46,312 bases of DNA. Source: Planctomycetota bacterium. Its GTDB lineage: Bacteria; Planctomycetota; Planctomycetia; Pirellulales; UBA1268. The position numbers were made by a program, and so were the translations under genes. The stretch is taken from the NCBI GenBank assembly GCA_029978905.1, contig JAPOIM010000030.1, positions 1-46,312 of the forward strand, in the 5' to 3' direction. The notes beneath the pieces are model-generated. The model worked only from the letters and a program-made list of their open reading frames with translations, was not told the origin of the DNA and searched no databases. Below are positions 25,714 to 34,867 of this stretch, piece after piece (positions within the stretch are counted from its first letter, which is position 1; each line of letters starts with the position of its first letter).

Positions 25714-27525
25714 ATGAATCCACTGGCTGCCAACCTGTTCGCCTTCGTCGAGGCGGTGCCCTCCTGGCACGCCCCCCTGACGGGCATCGTGCTCTTTGGC
25801 GTGCTCACGGTGATTCTGCTGGTGCAGCGGTCTCCAGACATGGCCATGCTCGGGGGCGTGATTGTGCTGCTTGCCTGTGGCGTGCTCTCCCCAACCGAGG
25901 CCTTCGCCGGAATGGCCAACGAGGGGATGCTCTCGGTCGCGGCTCTGTTTGTGGTCGCCGCAGCGATGGAACGAACCGGAGCACTCTCCGCGATCGTGGA
26001 ACGCGTGCTTGGGAGACCGCGTTCTTTGACATCCGCACAGGCTCGCGTGATGGGCATGCCCGCGTTGCTCTCCGCGCTGATGAACAACACGCCGGTCGTC
26101 GCCCTGATGATTCCCGCCGTTCGCGACTGGGCCAAAAAGAATCGGCTGTCGTTGTCGCGGCTGCTGATGCCGATGAACACGGCCGTCGTGCTCGGTGGCC
26201 TCTGCACGCTCGTGGGCACAAGCACGAATGTGATCGTGAGTGGGCTGGTGTCAGAGAAGGGGGGCGTTCCGCTGGCGATGTTTGACATCACCTGGCTGGG
26301 CCTCCCCCTTCTGGTCGCCGGCAGTGTCTACAGCCTGACGGCGAGCCGCTTCCTGCTCAAAGACCGTCGCCCAGCGATGAGTGAGTCGGATGACCCCCGC
26401 CAGTATTCGCTGGAAATGGTCGTCGAAGAGGGAAGCCCGCTGATTGGCCGCACCATTGAAGCCGCTGGCCTACGAGGCCTCGCCGGCTTGTACCTGATGG
26501 AGATCGACCGCGACGGACACGTGATCGCGGCAGTCGCCCCTTCCGAACGCATGGAAGAGGGAGACCGACTCGTCTTCGTCGGCGACGTCGACTCCGTGGT
26601 GGACCTGCAAAAGATTCGAGGACTCCGCCCCGCCACCGACCAGGTCTTCAAACTCGACGACCCACGAAGCGAGCGGGTGCTTGTCGAGGCGGTCGTGTCG
26701 AACTCCTGCCCTCTGGTCGGCCGCACGATCCGCCAGGGACGTTTCCGATCCACCTACGACGCCGTGGTGATTGCCGTTGCCCGCAACGGCGAGCGGTTGC
26801 GGATGAAGATGGGTGACGTGGCTCTCGAACCGGGCGACACCGTCCTCGTGGAAGCCAGCCCAAACTTCATTGAGCGACAGCGGTCGAGCCGCGACTTCTA
26901 CCTGGTGAGTGAAGTGCATGGCGCCCCAACGCCGCGACACGACCGCTCCTGGGTGGCCCTCACGATTCTCGTCGGCATGGTCGCCGCGGCTGCCTTGGGG
27001 CTCGTCCCCATGATCACCGCAGCGATGGCCGCCGCAGGAATGGCGGTCGTCACCCGCTGCCTGACCTCGAGCGAAGCGAGGCGGGCGATCGAATGGGAGT
27101 CGCTCCTCTTGATCGGGGCGAGCTTTGGTCTCGCGCGGGCGATGGATACCACGGGGCTCGCCGGATCGATCGCCGATTCGACGGTCGCCGCTGCGGGGAG
27201 CAATCCCCACTCAGTCCTGGCCGCTGTCTACGTCGTGGCGATGCTATTCACGGAACTGATGAGCAACAACGCGGCAGCAGTGCTCGTTTTCCCGATCGCG
27301 TGGCAGGCCGCAACCGACCTGGGGGTCAACCCCATGCCCTTCGTGATGGCGATCACGGTGGCTGCCAGCTGCGGCTTTGCCACCCCGATGGGTTACCAGA
27401 CCAACCTCATGATTTACGGGGCGGGAGGGTATCGGTTTAGCGACTACCTGCGGTTTGGCGGTCCGCTGAATCTGATTGTGATGATTATCACGCTTCTGCT
27501 GGCTCCGCTGATCTGGCCGTTTTAA
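25714..27525 (+). CDS. SLC13/DASS-type transporter with two RCK_C (TrkA_C) domains
   Basis: The 603-residue membrane protein has an N-terminal half with helices such as PLTGIVLFGVLTVILLVQ and the family motif SALMNNTPVVALMIP, followed by GTSTNVIVSGL. Two cytoplasmic RCK_C domains come next (residues about 230-303 and 322-387, each with a PLIGRTI or PLVGRTI core). The C-terminal half has ELMSNNAAAVLVFPIAW and ATPMGYQTNLMIYGAGGY. This is the layout of divalent anion:Na+ symporters such as YfbS and the SAC1/SLT sulfate transporters. Substrate could be sulfate, dicarboxylate or phosphate; sequence alone does not decide. The ATG at 25714 is chosen because the frame upstream is antisense to carbonic anhydrase. 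Confidence 0.92.
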   Translation: MNPLAANLFAFVEAVPSWHAPLTGIVLFGVLTVILLVQRSPDMAMLGGVIVLLACGVLSPTEAFAGMANEGMLSVAALFVVAAAMERTGALSAIVERVLGRPRSLTSAQARVMGMPALLSALMNNTPVVALMIPAVRDWAKKNRLSLSRLLMPMNTAVVLGGLCTLVGTSTNVIVSGLVSEKGGVPLAMFDITWLGLPLLVAGSVYSLTASRFLLKDRRPAMSESDDPRQYSLEMVVEEGSPLIGRTIEAAGLRGLAGLYLMEIDRDGHVIAAVAPSERMEEGDRLVFVGDVDSVVDLQKIRGLRPATDQVFKLDDPRSERVLVEAVVSNSCPLVGRTIRQGRFRSTYDAVVIAVARNGERLRMKMGDVALEPGDTVLVEASPNFIERQRSSRDFYLVSEVHGAPTPRHDRSWVALTILVGMVAAAALGLVPMITAAMAAAGMAVVTRCLTSSEARRAIEWESLLLIGASFGLARAMDTTGLAGSIADSTVAAAGSNPHSVLAAVYVVAMLFTELMSNNAAAVLVFPIAWQAATDLGVNPMPFVMAITVAASCGFATPMGYQTNLMIYGAGGYRFSDYLRFGGPLNLIVMIITLLLAPLIWPF

Positions 27526-27643
27526 ACGACCCCAATCCTGGGATGCCGGGCCCGATCCAGGGCGGCAACCTTGCAACTGGCGTGCCCCTGCGTACCCTCA
27601 AGAGGGAGACGATCTGCTCTCTCACGCGGGATGCCACGTCGGC

Positions 27644-29014
27644 ATGAGCGACATTCTTTTTCACTACTACCGCGTGAACCCTACGACGTGGTTCTACCTG
27701 TCGTCGCTGCTGTCGATCGCGCTGTTCTTCAAGTTCAACCGCATCTGGAGCATCCGCAACCTCGATCTCGCGCTGCTGATCCTTTTTGCGCCCGGCCTGC
27801 TCGCTGTGGAATACGGTGGGTTTAAGGCCAACCCGGCGGTCCAGCAGGCAGGCTTCGTATGGCTCTTTGGAGTCACCCTCGCCTTCATGCTGCGGATGCT
27901 GTTTGACTCCCTGATGGTAAGGCGGCCATTGCTGGAGCCGAATCTCACCACCGGCGGGCTGAACTTCCTCGGGCTGTCGCTGTTGATCTTCTTGATGGCC
28001 AACGTGATCACGTCTCGCCCCCAGGCGGATGCGGTGGCCGTTGCCGCGGCCGCCGCGCGGATGGAAGCGCGGGATGCAACTGTTGATGCCGATCAGCTGG
28101 CGCGGCTTGGCCCTGGCTACCCGCTGCTTTTTCTCCTCCCACAAATCTCCACGCAGTCACTCTTCTCCAGTGGAGAGACCGATGGCGACACCGAGGGGGC
28201 CCAGCCCGACAGCCGTGCGGTGCATGAGGCGACCGCACGCACAATGGCGATCGCGTCGCAGCTGGCGATTGTGCTCGGCACGCTCGCCATCGGATGGCTG
28301 CACTTTGAACACATCCGCTTGGGGATCGCAGCGGCAGTGCTCTACCTGCTCCTGCCCTACACGGCCAACATGACAGGCCGCGTGGATCACGCCCTGCCTG
28401 GAGCGCTTGTGCTGTGGGCTGTGGTGGCCTACCGCAAACCCTTCCTGGCGGGTGCCTTGATCGGCCTGGCGATCGGCACGAGCTACTACCCGGTGTTCCT
28501 CCTGCCGCTGTGGTGCAGCTTCTACTGGCAGCGGGGCATTCGGCGATTCGTGAGCGGTGTCGTGGTCACCCTCGGAATCCTGGCTGTGGTGCTCTGGCTG
28601 ACCTCTCCCAACGCCGAGGTGTTTGTCGGTCAACTGAGGCAGATGTTTGGCTGGATTTTCCCGGGCAACGTCTCGCTCGAAGGATTCTGGGCCCTGGAAG
28701 GCAACGACCCTGTCTTCCGCCTACCCGTCCTGGCGGCCTTCCTGGTAATGATCTCCACCCTGGCGATGTGGCCGGCTCAGAAGAATCTCGGCACGCTGAT
28801 GAGCTGCTCTGCTGCGGTGCTCTTGGGAAGCCAGTTCTGGAAGGCGCACGACGGCGGGCTCTTCATGGCCTGGTATCTGCCCGTGCTGCTGCTGGTGGTC
28901 TTCCGTCCCAACTTGGAAAACCGCGTGGCGCTTGCGATGCTCGAACCCGACTGGCTTGCTGTCTGGCGACGCTGGCGAAGGCGGCCGCCAAAGGCAGACG
29001 CTGCCGCCGCGTGA
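27644..29014 (+). CDS. Polytopic membrane protein of unknown function
   Basis: The 456-residue protein has roughly 10 membrane segments, for example WFYLSSLLSIALFFKF, LALLILFAPGLLAVEYGG, LGTLAIGWLHFEHIRLGIAA and GIRRFVSGVVVTLGILAVVL. The central AAVLYLLLPYTANMTGRVDHA and PFLAGALIGLAIGTSYYPVF resemble GT-C-type glycosyltransferases that use lipid-linked sugars. An acidic loop (SSGETDGDTEGAQPDS) separates the third and fourth hydrophobic groups. GT-C membership is a weak suggestion because no clear catalytic acidic motif in the first loop is seen. It follows the SLC13 transporter by 118 bp and converges on the HEAT gene with 12 bp between stops. Confidence 0.8.
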   Translation: MSDILFHYYRVNPTTWFYLSSLLSIALFFKFNRIWSIRNLDLALLILFAPGLLAVEYGGFKANPAVQQAGFVWLFGVTLAFMLRMLFDSLMVRRPLLEPNLTTGGLNFLGLSLLIFLMANVITSRPQADAVAVAAAAARMEARDATVDADQLARLGPGYPLLFLLPQISTQSLFSSGETDGDTEGAQPDSRAVHEATARTMAIASQLAIVLGTLAIGWLHFEHIRLGIAAAVLYLLLPYTANMTGRVDHALPGALVLWAVVAYRKPFLAGALIGLAIGTSYYPVFLLPLWCSFYWQRGIRRFVSGVVVTLGILAVVLWLTSPNAEVFVGQLRQMFGWIFPGNVSLEGFWALEGNDPVFRLPVLAAFLVMISTLAMWPAQKNLGTLMSCSAAVLLGSQFWKAHDGGLFMAWYLPVLLLVVFRPNLENRVALAMLEPDWLAVWRRWRRRPPKADAAAA

Positions 29015-29026
29015 ACCTTCCTCACG

Positions 29027-29917
29027 CTAGCTCCGCCTGGGGTCGAAGCCCTCGGGGTTTTGCCTGGTGGCCACCCACGCCCGCCACGCATCCGCCTGCC
29101 ACTCGAAGTTCATGCCTGTGAGCCGCACCAGCGCCTCAAGCACGGCCTCGTTGCGGACGCGGACGCGGCGCTGGGTCGGCCCTCCTCCCGCAGAAAGCCC
29201 CCCCTGCCCCGGCGTGAAGGTGGCGCTCAGGCCGCCGCCGTTTCCCGGATCGACCACCACATGCTCCGTTTCCAGCACGCCCACCAAAGGGAGCACCACC
29301 GACAGATCACCGAAGCGTCCGAGGGCCTCGGCAGCCCGGTTGATCCGCGCGTTGTCCGGACCGCCAAGCGCAACGAGAAAGCCGACCGTGGCCATCGGCG
29401 GGCGATCCACGGCAAGTTGCTCCACCGCAGCGATGCGTGTTTCCGGGTCGGGGTGATCGAGTCCGATCGCCACGAGCGCGGTCACCGCGTCTGAGGAACC
29501 GATGCGGGCAAGTGCCTCGAGATACCAGTTGCGGCTGCGAAACTGCGGGTCGTTCGCCACAGCCGCCGTGAGGGCAGGCACTGCCCGCGGGTCGTCGATC
29601 TCACGGATGGATTCGATCGCCACCGAGGAGCGGGTGGGGTCGTCGCTGTCACGCCTGAGACGCTCAAGCTCGGCTGCCCATTCCCTTTGGGCGGCCTGCG
29701 CCTTCGACCGCTGGTCCAGCAGCCACACCTCTTGGGGCGTCCGCCAGCGACCGTCGTGTCGCACGAGGCCGCGAAACGCCATGAACTCTTCTTGCGACGT
29801 CGGCGTAGGCTCCTCACCCCATCCGCGGACACCGCAGCTGAGGGAAGAGGCAGCCGCGAGCAGCCCCACGAGCAAAAGGGCGGGACGAGACCTGGGATTG
29901 GGCCGCAAGCAAGGCAT
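29027..29917 (-). CDS. Secreted HEAT-repeat protein
   Basis: From the ATG at 29915-29917 the product is 296 residues with a signal sequence (RPALLLVGLLAAASSLSCG; a lipobox-like LSC is possible but imperfect). HEAT repeats follow: ESIREIDDPRAVPALTAAV, YLEALARIGSSDAVTALVAI, PETRIAAVEQLAVDRP and AAEALGRFGDLSVVLPLVGV. A short SQEEFMAFRGLVRHDGRWRT segment before the repeats is common in planctomycete surface proteins. No enzymatic motif is visible. It is divergent from tyrA with 216 bp between starts. Confidence 0.8.
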   Translation of the reverse strand: MPCLRPNPRSRPALLLVGLLAAASSLSCGVRGWGEEPTPTSQEEFMAFRGLVRHDGRWRTPQEVWLLDQRSKAQAAQREWAAELERLRRDSDDPTRSSVAIESIREIDDPRAVPALTAAVANDPQFRSRNWYLEALARIGSSDAVTALVAIGLDHPDPETRIAAVEQLAVDRPPMATVGFLVALGGPDNARINRAAEALGRFGDLSVVLPLVGVLETEHVVVDPGNGGGLSATFTPGQGGLSAGGGPTQRRVRVRNEAVLEALVRLTGMNFEWQADAWRAWVATRQNPEGFDPRRS

Positions 29918-30133
29918 CTCGTGAGCAGTTCCTTCGACGGGCGGCGATCCCCAACACTCCAGGACCTTCTTCGGCCCTCCCCCTGATCCTGGCATGACCT
30001 GCGGCCGCTGCAAAGCGAAAAGTCAGCCTGACCGGTAATCCTGCTCGGTCGCCAGGCCTCCCGCTCTCATCTGCCGCCTCGCTGTGGTACAAACCGGTCT
30101 CGGCTCACCCGCCTCGTTCGCCCTTCCCAAGTT

Positions 30134-30982
30134 ATGAAGCTGCCCTGGTCCACCGTCGCCATCGTGGGAGTCGGTCTCATCGGCGGCTCGCTTGGCCGAG
30201 CCTTGCTCACGAGGCGCCTGTGCCATCGGGTGATCGGCATCGGCCGCAATCAAGCATCGCTGGCAGAGGCCTTGCGTCGCGAGCTGGTGACCGACGTCTC
30301 CTGTGATGTGGCTGCCGTGAAGGAGGCCGACTTTGTGGTGGTGGCCACGGCCGTTGGGAGCATCCCCGCCGTGCTCGACGAAGTCGACGCCCAGGTGACC
30401 GAAGGCACCCTGATCACTGACGCAGGCAGCACGAAGCAGTCGATCGTCAAAGCGTGGCAGCGCAAGAAGGGTCGCCGTCGCGGTCGGTTCGTCGGCTCCC
30501 ACCCGATTGCGGGCAGTCACCTGCGCGGCCCGACCGCCGCCGACGAGACACTGTTTGAGGGACGCGTGGCAGTCGTCACCCCAACGGCCACCACACCTGA
30601 AAACGATGTCGAGGAAGCCGGCACCTTCTGGGCGAGCGTCGGCAGCACGGTGTTCGTGATGGCGCCCCGCGAACACGACCGGATCCTCTCGATGACGAGT
30701 CACGCACCGCACGTGCTTGCCGCCGCGCTCGCCGCCGCAACGCCGGCCACTTCGCTGCGGTTCACGGCCGGTGGCTGGCGCGACACCACGCGCGTGGCAG
30801 GTGGCGACGCCGAGCTCTGGGCCGACATCCTGCTCGACAATGCGGCTCAGGTCACGCGAGCCGTCCAACAGATCAACGGATTCACACAACGCATGCTCGA
30901 TGCCCTCGCCGCTGGTGATCGCCGCCAGCTCGTGAGGCTGCTCACTACGGCGAAGGACAAGCGGAATGCTCTGGGAAGTTGA
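30134..30982 (+). CDS. tyrA: Prephenate (arogenate) dehydrogenase
   Basis: The 282-residue product begins with an NAD(P)-binding VAIVGVGLIGGSLGRALL and shows the TyrA signatures DAGSTKQSIV, FVGSHPIAGSHLRGP and EHDRILSMTSHAPHVLAAAL. It oxidatively decarboxylates prephenate or arogenate on the way to tyrosine. There is no fused chorismate mutase or ACT domain. Its last 17 nt overlap the start of purL in another frame, so the two are translationally coupled. A tyrosine-purine pairing is unusual but may be only transcriptional. Confidence 0.95.
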   Translation: MKLPWSTVAIVGVGLIGGSLGRALLTRRLCHRVIGIGRNQASLAEALRRELVTDVSCDVAAVKEADFVVVATAVGSIPAVLDEVDAQVTEGTLITDAGSTKQSIVKAWQRKKGRRRGRFVGSHPIAGSHLRGPTAADETLFEGRVAVVTPTATTPENDVEEAGTFWASVGSTVFVMAPREHDRILSMTSHAPHVLAAALAAATPATSLRFTAGGWRDTTRVAGGDAELWADILLDNAAQVTRAVQQINGFTQRMLDALAAGDRRQLVRLLTTAKDKRNALGS

Positions 30983-33926
30983 TGTCTGGTTCAAGGATCG
31001 TGGAGACGACCACGGCGCCCGTTCCTTTTCCTCAGCCGCAGCGGCGATTGATCCTGCCGACTGGTCTGCCGCCCGAACTGTTCGGGGCTGGCTGATCGAA
31101 GGGGATCTTTCGCACGACGACATCGTACGGCTTGCCGAAGGTGTGCTGATCGACCCCGTCAGTCAGACCTACGCGATCCGGAGCATGGCAGACGCCCAAG
31201 ACTCGCCCTTCGTAGGCTTGGCGACCGCCGTGCATGTCCTGCCCAAACCGGGCGTCACGGATCCGGCAGCGGAAACGGCCCGGCAGGCCTTCCGGCTGCT
31301 TGGGCTCACGCCGCAGGCCGTGCGATCGCTTTCGACCGTCTGGCTGCCTGAGGTCGCCGGTGACCGCGCCGAGCGGCTTGCCTGGCGGATTCTCGCCAGC
31401 GATGCGATCCATGAAGTCGTGGTCGGTCGGCTCATGCTCGACTCGATTGCCGGCGGCCGGCACTGGACGTTCAGCCAGACCTCGGTGAGCCTCGAAGGGC
31501 TGACTGATGACGGCCTCGCCCAACTCAGCCGTGAGCGATGCCTCGCGCTCTCGCCCGCGGAGCTCACCGCCGTGCGCGACCACTTCCGAACCCTGGGCCG
31601 CGACCCATGGGAAATCGAGTTGGAAACCATCGCCCAAACGTGGAGCGAACACTGCTGCCACAAAACGCTCACCAGCGGCGTCGACCACGTCGGCCCCGAC
31701 GGTCCGGCGCACTTCGACAATCTCCTCAAGGAAACCGTCTTCGCCGCCACCCAAACGGTGCGTGCAAATCTCGGTGCCGCCGACTGGTGCGTGAGTGTGT
31801 TCCGAGACAACTCGGGGGTGGTGCGGTTTGATGGCGATCACGACATTTGTGTGAAGGTGGAAACCCACAACCATCCCTCCGCCATCGAGCCGTATGGCGG
31901 TGCCGCCACCGGACTCGGCGGCGTGATTCGCGATGTCCTCGGTACGGGCAAGGCCGCCAAACCGATCGCCAATCTCGATGTGTTTTGCGTGGGCCCTCCC
32001 GACACACCCGCCGCCGATCTGCCGCCAGGTGTGATCGAGCCGCGACGCCTGCTCTCAGGAGTCGTGGCGGGGGTGCGCGACTATGGCAATCGGATGGGGA
32101 TCCCCACCATCGCCGGCGCCGTCGCCTTTGAGCCGGGCTACCTTGGCAACCCACTCGTCTTCTGTGGCACCGTCGGCATCATGCCGAGAAATGCCGCCGA
32201 GACCTCGCCGCAGGCAGGGGATCTCGTGGTCGTCGCTGGTGGCCGAACCGGTCGCGACGGCATTCACGGGGCCACCTTTTCGAGCATCGAACTCTCCAGC
32301 GACAGCGAGAGCGAATCGGGTGGGTCGGTGCAGATCGGTCACGCGATCAACGAAAAGACGCTCACTGACTTTGTCTTGGAAGCCGCACGGCAGCGTCTCT
32401 TCACGGCCATCACCGACTGCGGTGCAGGGGGCCTCTCCAGCGCCGTGGGTGAAATGGGAGCCACGCTCGGAGCCGAGGTCGATCTCGATCAGGTACCGCT
32501 GAAATACGATGGGCTCTCCGCGACCGAAGTCTGGATCTCGGAAGCCCAGGAACGGATGGTGCTCTCCGTGCCGCCGTCGTGCTGGGAGAAGCTCGCGGCC
32601 GTGGCTGCCGAAGAGCAGGTGGAAGCCACCGCGATTGGACGTTTCACAGGCGATGGCCGGCTGGTGCTTCGCTGGCAAGGCACCACCGCCGGCGAGCTCG
32701 ACTGCCACTTCCTCCACGAAGGACGCCCGCGCACCACGCTCATCGGGCGTTGGCAGACACCGCCTGCCCAGCCGCTTGTCGTCCATCACACCGACGACCA
32801 CTCCAACCCGCTGGCCCAGCCGCTGGTGGACCTGCTGGCCCTGCCCGACGTGGCGAGCAAGGAAGGCATCATCCGGCAATATGACCACGAGGTGCAGGGG
32901 TGTAGCGTGGTCAAGCCTCTCACGGGCCGCGGCGACGGACCTGCCGACGGCACCGTGGTGCGGGGCGTGCTCGGCCGCGACCGCGGCGTGGTCCTCGGGG
33001 TCGGCCTGCGGCATCGACTCGGACGGGTGGCTCCCTACCAGATGGCTGCGGGAGGCATCTTGGAGGCGATTGCGAATGTCGTGGCCACCGGAGCTGATCC
33101 CTCTCAGATCGCCCTCCTCGACAACTTCTGCTGGGGGGACACACGCAGCGAAGAAGGGCTGGGATCCCTCGTGGAGGCCTGCCGCGCCTGCCAAGACGTG
33201 GCGGTCGCCCTGTCCGCCCCGTTCGTGAGTGGCAAGGACAGCCTCAACAACGTGTTCGCCTGGAAAGACGACGCGGGGCAGCCGCAGGAACTCTCGATCC
33301 CTCCCACCCTCCTGGCGACCGCCCTTGGCCAGATCGACGACGTCAACCAGGTGCTCTCACCCGCCTTCCGGGCAGCAGGCGACCGGCTGTATGTCGTCGG
33401 CCTGACCCGGCCCGACATGGTCGGCAGCCAGGCGGAGTTGCTGGGACTCACGACAGGCGGGTCGGTACCGCAGGTCGACACGAAGCTGGCAGGCAAGATC
33501 TTCCACGCCATCCATGCCGCAGCGAAGGCGGGCTTGATCCGAGCATGCCACGACCTGTCTGACGGCGGGCTGATGACCGCGCTCGCGGAGATGGCGATCG
33601 CCGGTGGCCTTGGCTGCCGGTTTGCCCTTGAGCAGGTGCCTGCGGAGATCGAAGCCTCGCTCGGACTCACCGGTTTCGCGCGAGACCTGGTGCTGGCCAC
33701 CGCGGAATCGCCGGTCCGTTTTGTGTGCGAGGTCGCCGAGGCGGATGCCGCGGCTTTTGAAGCCACCATGGCGGGCGTGCCGCATGCCTGGTGTGGCGAA
33801 ACGTGCGACCTGGATCCTCGCGTCGGACAAGCCTCGGTCACGATCATCGGTGTCGATGGTCAACAGCGAGCCGGGGTGCCGTTGGCAGCGGCGGCCGCCG
33901 CGTGGCGAAGCCTGCAGTGCGGCTGA
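30966..33926 (+). CDS. purL: Phosphoribosylformylglycinamidine synthase, PurSL type
   Basis: The 986-residue product joins two PurS-like beta-alpha segments (LWEVDVWFKDRGDDHGA and VHVLPKPGVTDPAAETARQ) to a PurL core. The core has TWSEHCCHKT, the ATP-site HNHPSAIEPYGGAATGLGG (about residues 302-320), GRDGIHGATFSSIELSS and CGAGGLSSAVGEMG. It catalyses ATP-dependent amidation of FGAR to FGAM. The glutaminase is not fused: PurQ is encoded next. Length is between small PurL (about 740) and the 1300-residue form with GATase, which fits the PurSL class. Ordinary catalytic motifs are intact. Confidence 0.96.
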   Translation: MLWEVDVWFKDRGDDHGARSFSSAAAAIDPADWSAARTVRGWLIEGDLSHDDIVRLAEGVLIDPVSQTYAIRSMADAQDSPFVGLATAVHVLPKPGVTDPAAETARQAFRLLGLTPQAVRSLSTVWLPEVAGDRAERLAWRILASDAIHEVVVGRLMLDSIAGGRHWTFSQTSVSLEGLTDDGLAQLSRERCLALSPAELTAVRDHFRTLGRDPWEIELETIAQTWSEHCCHKTLTSGVDHVGPDGPAHFDNLLKETVFAATQTVRANLGAADWCVSVFRDNSGVVRFDGDHDICVKVETHNHPSAIEPYGGAATGLGGVIRDVLGTGKAAKPIANLDVFCVGPPDTPAADLPPGVIEPRRLLSGVVAGVRDYGNRMGIPTIAGAVAFEPGYLGNPLVFCGTVGIMPRNAAETSPQAGDLVVVAGGRTGRDGIHGATFSSIELSSDSESESGGSVQIGHAINEKTLTDFVLEAARQRLFTAITDCGAGGLSSAVGEMGATLGAEVDLDQVPLKYDGLSATEVWISEAQERMVLSVPPSCWEKLAAVAAEEQVEATAIGRFTGDGRLVLRWQGTTAGELDCHFLHEGRPRTTLIGRWQTPPAQPLVVHHTDDHSNPLAQPLVDLLALPDVASKEGIIRQYDHEVQGCSVVKPLTGRGDGPADGTVVRGVLGRDRGVVLGVGLRHRLGRVAPYQMAAGGILEAIANVVATGADPSQIALLDNFCWGDTRSEEGLGSLVEACRACQDVAVALSAPFVSGKDSLNNVFAWKDDAGQPQELSIPPTLLATALGQIDDVNQVLSPAFRAAGDRLYVVGLTRPDMVGSQAELLGLTTGGSVPQVDTKLAGKIFHAIHAAAKAGLIRACHDLSDGGLMTALAEMAIAGGLGCRFALEQVPAEIEASLGLTGFARDLVLATAESPVRFVCEVAEADAAAFEATMAGVPHAWCGETCDLDPRVGQASVTIIGVDGQQRAGVPLAAAAAAWRSLQCG

Positions 33927-34015
33927 GCCTCACCTGACCGTTCCCGGCTGCACACCACCTTTTTTCACATCACACACCAACTTGTATCGAGGACCCGCAC
34001 CCCGCGGCTGTTGCC

Positions 34016-34783
34016 ATGCTTTCCCCACGAGCCCTGATCCTGAGGGCCCCAGGCACCAACTGTGACCACGAGACAGCGTTCGCCTTTGAGCGTGCTGGGG
34101 CGATCGCCCGCCGTGTGCATATCCAGGCACTCGCCGAGCGGCCTGCCACGCTCGACGAGTATCAGATCTTCTGCATCCCTGGCGGGTTCTCCTACGGTGA
34201 CGACATCGCCAGCGGCCGCATCCTCGCGCTCCAACTGCGAACGTTTCTCTCGGATGCCCTTGAGCGGTTCCGCGACCGCGGCGGCCTGATCCTCGGCATC
34301 TGCAATGGATTTCAGGTGCTGCTGCAGACCTCACTGCTGCTGCACGATCCGCAGACCGGTCCACAGGCCACGCTCGCCGCAAACACGTCCGGACGCTTCG
34401 TGGACCGCTGGGTCACCCTCGATGTCCGGCCTTCCCGCTGCGTGTTTCTCGAGGGCCTCGGCCGACTCGAACTTCCCGTCGCTCACGCAGAAGGCCGCTT
34501 TCGCACCCGTTCAGCAGAAACACTCGCAGCGCTCGAAGCGTCGGGCCAACTCGCGCTGCGGTATGGGCTCAACGCGGATGGCGGACCGAGCAACCCAAAC
34601 GGCTCAGAGGCGAACGTGGCGGGGGTGTGCGACACCACCGGCCGCGTGCTCGGCCTGATGCCCCATCCGGAGCGGTTTTTGGATGCGATCCAACACCCCG
34701 CCTTGGCCGGCACCACGGAAGCCCGAGGCCGCAACGGCGTCGGCCTTGCCCTGTTTACCAATGCTGTCAGGGCCGTCAGCTGA
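34016..34783 (+). CDS. purQ: Phosphoribosylformylglycinamidine synthase glutaminase subunit
   Basis: The 255-residue class I glutamine amidotransferase has ALILRAPGTNCDHETAFAFE, PGGFSYGDDIASGRILA, the nucleophile cysteine in LILGICNGFQVLLQ and the His-Glu pair in GLMPHPERF. It supplies ammonia to PurSL. It follows purL by 89 bp, and together they replace the single large PurL of proteobacteria. The N-terminus ALxLxAPGTNCD is the usual PurQ signature. Confidence 0.96.
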   Translation: MLSPRALILRAPGTNCDHETAFAFERAGAIARRVHIQALAERPATLDEYQIFCIPGGFSYGDDIASGRILALQLRTFLSDALERFRDRGGLILGICNGFQVLLQTSLLLHDPQTGPQATLAANTSGRFVDRWVTLDVRPSRCVFLEGLGRLELPVAHAEGRFRTRSAETLAALEASGQLALRYGLNADGGPSNPNGSEANVAGVCDTTGRVLGLMPHPERFLDAIQHPALAGTTEARGRNGVGLALFTNAVRAVS

Positions 34784-34867
34784 GCTCGGCATTTCCTGGC
34801 GTCCACGGTTGACCGCGGGAAGGAGGCTCCCTACCCTCCGCGTCCTTCCCGTTTCGCCATTGGTGCC

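Noticed and set aside
28873..28884. Third, minus-strand copy of the CGGGCAGATA tail of the stem-loop element
   Set aside because: A 12-nt match inside a coding region without the stem-loop; expected by chance and codon use.
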